Assembly: GCA_035642125.1 (NCBI GenBank)
Contig: DASQSZ010000492.1
Coordinates: 1 to 18,441, forward strand
Length of the DNA: 18,441 nucleotides
Source: CALAED01 sp937891035
GTDB lineage: Bacteria > Actinomycetota > Actinomycetes > Streptosporangiales > Streptosporangiaceae
Direction of reading: 5' to 3'
In this document: positions 13,045 through 18,441 of the stretch, one piece after another
How the letters are laid out: the number at the start of each line of letters is the position of its first letter
Numbering within the stretch: position 1 is the first letter of the stretch
The notes under the pieces: generated by a model
What the model saw: only the letters and a program-made list of their open reading frames with translations
What the model was told of the DNA's origin: nothing
Databases searched by the model: none
Translations under genes and position numbers: made by a program

Positions 13045-13766
13045 GCCTGCCCGGCCGCGATCAGAGTCTCCACCTCGTGCTCGGCCCGACGGCGAGCGCC
13101 AAGACCGGCCACGCGATCATGCTCGCGGCGGCGGTCGGCGCGCCGGTCGTCGCCATCGATCGGATCCAGGTCTTCGACGACCTCGCGACGATCAGCGGCC
13201 GCCCAACGGCGGCTGAGCTCAACGGGACCCGTCGCGTCTACCTTGACCATCGACTACTGCGCGAGGCGAAGACCGACCTGACCGTCGCGGAGGGCCTTGC
13301 CCGGCTGCGCCGGCTGATCGGACGACTCGGGCCGGCCGTGGTCCTTGAGGGTGGCTCGATCAGTCTCTGGCAGGCGATCTTCGCCACTCTTGACAACGGT
13401 CGGATCGAGCCGCACCTGCGGCTGGTCGAGGATTGGGACGCCCACGCCGCCGCGATCGAGGACAGATGCGTCGCGATGATGACCATCGCGCGGCCGTCGA
13501 TGCTCGATGAGCTGGCCGCGGCGCTCACCGAGCCGGCCATGCGCCGGGTGGCGATCGAGTTGATCGGCGTCAAAGCGATTCTCGGCTGGTGCGAGGACCA
13601 CGGCGTGCCGCCGGCGACGCTCGGCGCCTATAACGAGGACGCGGGGGTCGCGCGCTCGCTCGCGCGGGCGATGCGGCCCGCGTTGGTCGCCCACGCCCGC
13701 CGCCAGCAGGACGTCTTCCGCGCGCTACTGGCCGGTCGGCCGCACGAGCTCGAGGTCGTCCGGTGA
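13041..13766 (+). CDS. Adenylate isopentenyltransferase (Tzs/Tmr/FasD type)
   Basis: The product is a 241-residue enzyme resembling the bacterial cytokinin isopentenyltransferases, which transfer a prenyl group from DMAPP or HMBPP to N6 of AMP. Signatures: the P-loop-like LHLVLGPTASAKT (11-22), VVAIDRIQVF with the base-acceptor Asp40, ATISGRPTAAELNGTRRVYL then DHR (49-71), VVLEGGSISLWQA in the middle, and HARRQQDVFRAL at the end. These match Tzs/Tmr rather than tRNA-modifying MiaA, which is longer and has extra tRNA-binding parts. In the P-loop the usual Gly before Lys is Ala. The GTG at 13041 overlaps the upstream stop by 4 bases; the gene ends in a GTGA overlap with the LOG gene. It supplies the committed step of the proposed pathway. 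Confidence 0.92.
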   Translation: MSLPGRDQSLHLVLGPTASAKTGHAIMLAAAVGAPVVAIDRIQVFDDLATISGRPTAAELNGTRRVYLDHRLLREAKTDLTVAEGLARLRRLIGRLGPAVVLEGGSISLWQAIFATLDNGRIEPHLRLVEDWDAHAAAIEDRCVAMMTIARPSMLDELAAALTEPAMRRVAIELIGVKAILGWCEDHGVPPATLGAYNEDAGVARSLARAMRPALVAHARRQQDVFRALLAGRPHELEVVR

Positions 13767-14350
13767 AAAGCGTCTGTGTCTTCGCGGGCTCGTGCGTGGG
13801 CGGCGACGCCGGCTACGCCGAGGCGGCGTGCGCGCTCGTCGAGGCATTGGCGGTTCGCGACCTCGGCCTGATCTACGGTGGCGGCCGCCTCGGCCTGATG
13901 GGGGAGCTGGCCGACGCGGCGCTGCGGCGGGGCATCTCGGTTACGGGCGTGATCCCACAGGCGCTCGAACACCACGAGCTGGCGCGGACCGACCTGCCCA
14001 ACTTGGTAATCGTACGGACGATGCATGAGCGTCAGGCGCTGATGGCGGCGCTCGCCGATGCGTTCGTCGCGCTGCCTGGCGGCATCGGGACCCTCGCCGA
14101 GATCGTCGAGGCGCTCAACTGGACCCAACTCGGCCTGCACCGCAAGCCGGTCGGGCTGCTCAACGTCGCGGGTTACTGGAACGGGCTCGTCGATCTGCTC
14201 GCGCACGCCGACCGTGCGGGATTCGTGGCCGACGCCCGCCGCGGCCGGCCGGTCGACGCGAGCGATCCCGGCGAGCTGCTGGATCTGCTCATGGCATGGG
14301 AGCCGCCGTGTCCGGACCCACGGGTCCACGTCGGAGGTGTTGACGCATGA
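13763..14350 (+). CDS. LOG family cytokinin nucleotide phosphoribohydrolase
   Basis: The product is 195 residues, of the LOG (Lonely Guy, TIGR00730) family, which releases free cytokinin base from its riboside 5'-monophosphate. Key motifs are complete: GSCVGGDAGYAEAA at 9-22, LIYGGGRLGLMGELADAALR at 36-55, MHERQALM at 87-94 and the hallmark ALPGGIGTLAE at 103-113 with the catalytic Glu113. Corresponds in role to FasF of Rhodococcus fascians. The GTG start at 13763 overlaps the IPT stop (GTGA), and its own TGA overlaps the next ATG. LOG beside an adenylate isopentenyltransferase is strong contextual evidence for cytokinin-type metabolism rather than generic nucleotide hydrolysis. Confidence 0.93.
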   Translation: MKSVCVFAGSCVGGDAGYAEAACALVEALAVRDLGLIYGGGRLGLMGELADAALRRGISVTGVIPQALEHHELARTDLPNLVIVRTMHERQALMAALADAFVALPGGIGTLAEIVEALNWTQLGLHRKPVGLLNVAGYWNGLVDLLAHADRAGFVADARRGRPVDASDPGELLDLLMAWEPPCPDPRVHVGGVDA

Positions 14351-15096
14351 ACCTGCTCACGCCGACCAGCCTTGAGGAGCTGTCAGCGGCCATCACCGCC
14401 CACGACAACGCGGTCGTCGTGGGCGGCGCCGTCGGCCTCATGTCGGCCGCCATGGCCCCTACCTGGGGTTCGGTGAACATCAGCCTGGCCGGCCTCGGCC
14501 TCGACCGTCGCGACGGCCGCCAGGTCGGCGCGATGGTCACGCTCGAGGCTCTTGAACGCGGCGGGCTCCCCGGCCGGCGAGCGGTGCTCGACGCGATCAA
14601 GCAGACCGCGACGCCCGCGCTGCGGCGGCGGATCACGATCGGCGGAGTGCTCGCGAGCGTCCCGCCTGGCCCGGATCTGTCGGTCGCACTCGGAGCGCAC
14701 GACGCATACGTACGGGTGCTCGGCGCCGGCGGGCAGATCGCATGGCATCCGCTGCTGCGGCTAGGCGAACTCGCGCATCCGCGCGTCGTGCTCGAGGTCG
14801 ACTTGGGGGTGCCGGGCCCCAGCCGGTTCCGGCGCTTCAGCGGCCACCACCGCGGTGGTCCGAGCCTCGTCTCGGTCGCCGCACGGGTCCGCGCCGACGG
14901 GACATTCGCCGTGTGCGTCTGCTCGCCGCCGGCGCCGCCGCGGTTGCCGGACGACGAGCACGACTCGGCCGATCGGCTCGTTCGGTCGCTCGTCGCCGAT
15001 ATCGGCCGGGAGCTCGGGGCCGGCATCCGCCGGGAGCTCACCGATATCGGCCGGGAGCGCGGTGCCGGCATCCGCCGGGGGCTCGCCGATGGATGA
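14347..15096 (+). CDS. Molybdenum hydroxylase FAD-binding subunit (CoxM/XdhB-like)
   Basis: The product is 249 residues, somewhat short for this subunit (usually about 280-300). The FAD-domain pattern is visible: an N-terminal PTSLEELSAAI followed by the AVVVGGAVGLMSAAM nucleotide-binding loop, the characteristic RRITIGGVLASVPPGPDLSV and ALGAHDAYVRVLG, and a later FRRFSGHHRGGPSLVSVAAR, equivalent to the CO-dehydrogenase-flavoprotein C-terminal domain. It passes electrons from the iron-sulfur subunit to an external acceptor. The loop is a degenerate form of the usual AGGTDL, so FAD affinity may be altered. The last 30 residues come from a 45-bp duplication (DIGRE-type repeats) absent from the family. 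ATG at 14347 overlaps the LOG stop (ATGA); the 3' end overlaps the next gene by 8 bp. Confidence 0.85.
   Translation: MNLLTPTSLEELSAAITAHDNAVVVGGAVGLMSAAMAPTWGSVNISLAGLGLDRRDGRQVGAMVTLEALERGGLPGRRAVLDAIKQTATPALRRRITIGGVLASVPPGPDLSVALGAHDAYVRVLGAGGQIAWHPLLRLGELAHPRVVLEVDLGVPGPSRFRRFSGHHRGGPSLVSVAARVRADGTFAVCVCSPPAPPRLPDDEHDSADRLVRSLVADIGRELGAGIRRELTDIGRERGAGIRRGLADG
14998..15087 (+). repeat. 45-bp in-frame tandem duplication at C-terminus of FAD subunit
   Basis: Units 14998-15042 and 15043-15087 differ at only a few bases and each begins GATATCGGCCGGGAGC. In protein they read DIGRELGAGIRREL-T and DIGRERGAGIRRGL-A. The repeat immediately precedes the start codon of the iron-sulfur subunit, so it also sets the spacing of its ribosome binding region (CCGGGGG). 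Confidence 0.9.
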
Positions 15097-15568
15097 GCAC
15101 GAGGTCTTCGTTGACGGGGTGGCGCGCCGGCTCACGAACGATCCGCTCGCCGGCCTCGCCTGGTGGCTGCGCGACGGCGGCGTGACCGCGGTCAAGGTTG
15201 GCTGCGAGGAGGGCGTGTGCGGCGCCTGCATGGTATTGATCGACGGCGAACCCGCGCCCGCGTGTGTGGTCCCACTCGCGCGCGTGCCCGCCGGAGCGCG
15301 GATCGAGACCGCGGCGGGGCTGGCCGACAGCGCGCCGGGACAGGCGCTCGCCGCGGCGCTGAGGGCACGGGAACCTTTCCAGTGCGGCTTTTGCGCCCCT
15401 GGCATGGCGGTCAGTTGCGTGGCGTGGATGCGCGAGCACGGTTCATTGCCTGACGACAGAACCGCGCTGGCCGAGCTGCTCACCTCCCACCTGTGCCGAT
15501 GCACCGGCAAGCTCGCGATCATCGACGCGCTGCTCGGTGTCGGCGTCGAGGACGACGAGAAGGCATGA
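15089..15568 (+). CDS. Molybdenum hydroxylase 2Fe-2S subunit (CoxS/XdhC-like)
   Basis: The product is 159 residues, the standard size for the small subunit of xanthine dehydrogenase/aldehyde oxidase-type enzymes. The plant-ferredoxin-type cluster ligands are Cys39, Cys44, Cys47 and Cys59 (in CEEGVCGAC and ACVV). The helical-bundle cluster ligands are Cys99, Cys102, Cys136 and Cys138 (QCGFCAPGM and HLCRCTGK). All eight are present, so the electron path from molybdenum to FAD looks intact. The ATG at 15089 overlaps the FAD-subunit gene by 8 bp, and the TGA overlaps the next ATG (ATGA). A second nearby ATG at 15093 is out of frame. Confidence 0.93.
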   Translation: MDEHEVFVDGVARRLTNDPLAGLAWWLRDGGVTAVKVGCEEGVCGACMVLIDGEPAPACVVPLARVPAGARIETAAGLADSAPGQALAAALRAREPFQCGFCAPGMAVSCVAWMREHGSLPDDRTALAELLTSHLCRCTGKLAIIDALLGVGVEDDEKA

Positions 15569-17703
15569 CCGTGAGCAGCGCATTGAAGGCCGCGGGGCGG
15601 CTCGACTACGTGCTCGACCTGACTCCGCACGGGGCCCTGCACGCGTGCCTGATTCGCGCCCGTGGGCCGCACTCGCTCGTCACCGTCGACCGGGCGGCGC
15701 TGCGCGCACTGCCGGACGTGGTCGCGGTGCTGGACGCGACCGACGATCCCGGGCGGCCGTTTTCCACCAATCCGTACGCCGTGCGCCAGGACACGAGTGT
15801 GTTCGCGCGCGAGGCGCGCTTCGCCGGCGACGTCGTCGGCGCCGTTGTCGCCCGGACCCGCGAGGCGGCGCGCGCGGCCGCCCGCCGCCCGGTCGAGGAA
15901 CGGTCGCTGCCCGCCGTGCTGAGCGTCGAGCAGGCCCTCGCCGAAGGAGCACCGCCGGCGCATCGCGGGTTCCACGACAACCGGTTCTTCATGCTCGAGA
16001 TCGGCATGACCGCGGACGAGCTGGAAGAGCACTTCGCCGCGAGCGAGCACGTGTTCGACGACACCTATCGCTGCGACGCCGCGGCACACACCTTCCTCGA
16101 ACCGGCGGCGGCGATCGCGAGCTGGGACGCCGGCGGCGGCTGCCGGATCGTCGCCAACGCCCAGCTTCCGTACCTCAACCTGCAGCTGGTCGCATCGATC
16201 CTCGGGCTCGCCCCGGAGCGGATCGACTACATCAGCCCGGCGATCGGCGGATCATTCGGGGGCAAGGAGGAGTTCCTCCTCGACGCAGCGGCAGCGCTAT
16301 GCAGCCGGGCGGTCGGCGGCCGGCCGGTGGTGCTCGCGACCGATCGCGCGGAGACGACCGCCGGCGGGCGAACGCGCCACGCCATGCGCGTCCGCGTGCG
16401 AACCGGCTGCGGCGCGTCGGGTGAGCTGACCGCCCGGCTGATCGAGGCGACGACCGAATGCGGGCCGTACGCCGGCCATTCGCCGAGCGTCGTCGCCAAT
16501 GGCCTTTCGCTCGCGCTGACGCTGTATCCGGCGCCGGCGCCGGCGGTGCGCGGAGTCGCCGAGTGCGTAGCCCTCAACCGCGTACCGCCGGGCCCATACC
16601 GCGGTTACGGCGGACCGCAGTTGCTCTTCGCCGTCGAGTCACAGCTCGACGAGATCGCCCGCACGCTCGCGCTCGATCCGTTCGACCTGCGTGCGGGCAA
16701 CGCGCTGAAGCGAGGCGACGCCGATCCCACCCACGGCTGGCCCGTCTCGTTCGACCTCGCCGCCTGCCTGCGTACCGCGCGGCGCCGATTTCCACGTGAT
16801 CGCCCCGGCGCCGAGGCCACTGGAGCACGGCGCCGGCGCGGTTGGGGCGTCGCGGCGCTGGCGAACATCAGCGGCCTCACCGGGGTGCTCGAGAGCCCTG
16901 ACAGCGCCACCGTCAAATGCACCGTCGCCGACGGTCGGCTACGCGTCACGACCGCCTGCCCCGATGTGGGGCAAGGGCTGCATCGCGTGCTGGCGCGCGT
17001 CTGCGCGGCTGAGCTCGGGCTACCTGAGCGGCTCATCGACATCGACTGCGATCCCCGCCTCGCCGACATCGGCGCGGCCGCCTCCCGTGGCTGTTTCCTG
17101 ACCGCGAACGCGGCACTCGAGGCGGTACGCGAGCTGCGCGCCCGCATCAGCGAGCGAGTCCCGATGGCCACGGTGCCCCAGCGACTGGACGCGGCGCTCG
17201 ACGGCCTGTCGGCGACGAGCACGTTCAGCGCGCCGGACAACGCGCTCGTCGCCGGCGTCCAGCTGGCCCACGTTGCGGTGGACCGCGCGACCGGGCAGGT
17301 CATCCCGCTGCGGCTGGTCTCGATCCACGACGCCGGCCGGCTGCTCGACCCCGCACGGGCGCGAGATCAGGTACGCGGTGGCGTGATCGAAGGCCTCGGG
17401 CTCGCGCTCGGCAGGCCGCTGCGCTTCGACGCCGCCGGGGCGGTCGTCGCATCCAGCCTGCACGCACAGGGGCTGCCGCAGGCCGACTGGCCCGTCTCGA
17501 TCGACGCCGTGTTCATCGACGTGCCCCATCCGACGGGCCGGCTCGGGGCGAAGGGGCTCGGCGAGGCGCCCGCGATGGGTGTCGCCGCCGCCGTCGCCAA
17601 CGCGATTCGCGACGCCACCGGAGCTCGCCTGTGTACGGCGCCGTTCACCCCTGATCGCGTACTCGACGCGATCCTGGCGGTCGAGGAGTCTGAGCTGGTA
17701 TGA
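15565..17703 (+). CDS. Molybdopterin-binding catalytic subunit of xanthine dehydrogenase-type hydroxylase
   Basis: The product is 712 residues, near the usual 750-800. Landmarks: GRLDYVLDL and the aldehyde oxidase hammerhead region, HTFLEPAAA (175-183), molybdenum-cofactor loop GGSFGGK (228-234), GPYRGYGGPQ (343-352), DVGQGLHRVL, and the catalytic-Glu segment KGLGEAPAMGVAAAVANAI with Glu667. The catalytic Glu is therefore present. These enzymes insert oxygen from water at C-H next to ring nitrogen; purines are the classic substrates. In a cytokinin-type operon the likely target is C2 or C8 of the N6-prenylated adenine, though this is inference. The Arg of RGYGG is at the position that helps define purine or aldehyde preference. 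ATG at 15565 is chosen over 15493, which would overlap the iron-sulfur gene. It ends in ATGA with the next gene. Confidence 0.92.
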   Translation: MTVSSALKAAGRLDYVLDLTPHGALHACLIRARGPHSLVTVDRAALRALPDVVAVLDATDDPGRPFSTNPYAVRQDTSVFAREARFAGDVVGAVVARTREAARAAARRPVEERSLPAVLSVEQALAEGAPPAHRGFHDNRFFMLEIGMTADELEEHFAASEHVFDDTYRCDAAAHTFLEPAAAIASWDAGGGCRIVANAQLPYLNLQLVASILGLAPERIDYISPAIGGSFGGKEEFLLDAAAALCSRAVGGRPVVLATDRAETTAGGRTRHAMRVRVRTGCGASGELTARLIEATTECGPYAGHSPSVVANGLSLALTLYPAPAPAVRGVAECVALNRVPPGPYRGYGGPQLLFAVESQLDEIARTLALDPFDLRAGNALKRGDADPTHGWPVSFDLAACLRTARRRFPRDRPGAEATGARRRRGWGVAALANISGLTGVLESPDSATVKCTVADGRLRVTTACPDVGQGLHRVLARVCAAELGLPERLIDIDCDPRLADIGAAASRGCFLTANAALEAVRELRARISERVPMATVPQRLDAALDGLSATSTFSAPDNALVAGVQLAHVAVDRATGQVIPLRLVSIHDAGRLLDPARARDQVRGGVIEGLGLALGRPLRFDAAGAVVASSLHAQGLPQADWPVSIDAVFIDVPHPTGRLGAKGLGEAPAMGVAAAVANAIRDATGARLCTAPFTPDRVLDAILAVEESELV

Positions 17704-18441
17704 CAACCGATTGGCTCGATGGCGCGCTCGCGCACACGTTCGGCGGGCTCGATGGACTGACCGAGCGCACGGTCGGGTATCCGGCGCTGTTTCGCGAGCT
17801 CGGGCTCGGCGGCCCAGGGGTATCGACGCTGCTCGACTACGGCTGCGGGCCGGGCTGGATAGCGCTCGAAATCGCCGAGCGCTACGACGTGGAGATCACG
17901 GCGGTCGATATCGCACCGGAGATGCTGCGGCTGGCGCGCGCCCGCCCCCACCCGCGCGTGCGCCACCGGCTACTCGACGCGAGTGGGCTCGATTTTCTCG
18001 CGCCTTCGTCGATCGACGCGGCGATGTGCTGCTTCGTCTTCTCGAACGTCGCCGAGCTCACCGAACTGCGACGGATCACGGACGCGGTCGGACGAGTGCT
18101 GCGACCGGGCGGCCGCTACGTCCTGATGGACGCGAATCCCGATGCGACGGGCACCGCGTTCGCGAGCTTCCGCACGGGCGAGCCGGGCAGGACCTACGAA
18201 GCCGGCGAACCGCGGCGTGTCGAACTCTACGGTCCGGGCGATCGACCGCTTGAGCTGGTCGACTACCACTGGCCGGAGGAGACCTACCGACAGCTGCTCG
18301 CGGACGCGGGCTTCCGCGGCGTGCGAGCACTGCGCCCGCGTGCGACCCTGGCGCAGGCAGAGCGCATCCGAGCCGTCACCCGCGCGGCCACCGTCGCCGA
18401 ATCGACGCTCGCACCCCTACTGCTGATCGTCGCGGAACGGT
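17700..18441 (+). CDS. Second SAM-dependent methyltransferase (3' partial)
   Basis: The frame is open from the ATG at 17700 to the window edge (247 codons seen, no stop), so the gene is truncated by the window. The N-terminal half is a class I methyltransferase: motif I LLDYGCGPGWIALEIAERY near 44-62, ITAVDIAPEMLRLARAR for motif II, and GRVLRPGGRYVLMDANPD for the post-III region. It is a generic Methyltransf_11/UbiE-like type, not the prenyl-diphosphate C-methyltransferase type of the first gene in the operon. The start overlaps the molybdenum-subunit stop (ATGA). It could methylate an oxygen or nitrogen exposed by ring oxidation, or a side-chain hydroxyl. That is inferred from its position alone. 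Confidence 0.85.
   Translation, partial: MTTDWLDGALAHTFGGLDGLTERTVGYPALFRELGLGGPGVSTLLDYGCGPGWIALEIAERYDVEITAVDIAPEMLRLARARPHPRVRHRLLDASGLDFLAPSSIDAAMCCFVFSNVAELTELRRITDAVGRVLRPGGRYVLMDANPDATGTAFASFRTGEPGRTYEAGEPRRVELYGPGDRPLELVDYHWPEETYRQLLADAGFRGVRALRPRATLAQAERIRAVTRAATVAESTLAPLLLIVAER

Noticed and set aside
13041..13766. tRNA dimethylallyltransferase MiaA
   Set aside because: At 241 residues it is shorter than MiaA, and the SGRPTxxELxGTxRxYLDxR block and HARRQQ end are those of Tzs/Tmr-type adenylate enzymes; LOG is adjacent.
14761..16089. 442-codon minus-strand frame across the molybdenum hydroxylase genes
   Set aside because: Antisense shadow; the plus-strand genes carry all cofactor motifs and overlap-coupled starts.
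1..18441. CRISPR array, tRNA/rRNA genes, insertion sequences or attachment sites
   Set aside because: No regularly spaced repeats, no cloverleaf or rRNA-like stretch, no transposase or integrase and no terminal inverted repeats were recognised by eye.

Overview
This window looks like chromosomal DNA from a high-GC filamentous actinomycete. The evidence is the strong G/C bias at third codon positions, GTG starts, many 4-base ATGA/GTGA gene overlaps, an XRE/DUF5753 regulator paired with a DUF397 protein, and a DUF2530 protein. A Streptosporangiales relative (Nonomuraea or Actinomadura type) is a guess from gene content, not a demonstrated placement.

Region 1 (1-4.5 kb) is ordinary core genome: a small DUF2530 membrane protein, a divergent NCS2 purine permease, a MarR regulator followed by an MFS exporter, the RNA 2',3'-cyclic phosphodiesterase ThpR, and a 28-residue single-helix membrane protein converging on ThpR. 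The MFS gene has no usable in-frame start codon; a one-base indel in a G run next to three 21-bp tandem repeats would explain this.

Region 2 (4.6-7.6 kb, minus strand) is a three-gene cassette: a four-helix membrane protein, an MTA/SAH-nucleosidase-like phosphorylase-fold enzyme coupled to it by an ATGA overlap, and a 496-residue two-helix membrane protein of unknown function. The extreme N-terminus of the nucleosidase and the extreme C-terminus of the 496-residue protein carry the same 27-residue Gly/Asn/Val-rich motif, alignable without gaps. Paired terminal motifs encoded by neighbouring genes are the hallmark of bacterial amyloid-type signalling, and phosphorylase-fold nucleosidases are known immune effectors. 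This is a candidate undescribed defence or cell-death module.

Region 3 (7.8-10.4 kb) holds an NrtR-like Nudix/winged-helix protein with a palindrome just upstream, the XRE-DUF397 pair, and a divergent run of three small overlapping genes. The last of these seems to change frame near its 3' end.

Region 4 (10.4 kb to the window end) is the most striking. A P450 reads leftward. A 604-bp control region carries a 99-bp-period repeat and a perfect 7-3-7 palindrome. A rightward, fully overlapping operon follows: prenyl-diphosphate C-methyltransferase-like protein, Tzs/FasD-type adenylate isopentenyltransferase, LOG phosphoribohydrolase, three subunits of a xanthine-dehydrogenase-type molybdenum hydroxylase, and a second methyltransferase cut by the window edge. 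Methyltransferase, isopentenyltransferase, LOG and P450 recall the cytokinin (fas/mtr) locus of Rhodococcus fascians. The molybdenum hydroxylase is not part of that locus, as I know it. The inferred product is a methylated cytokinin or related N6-prenyladenine whose purine ring is additionally oxidised.
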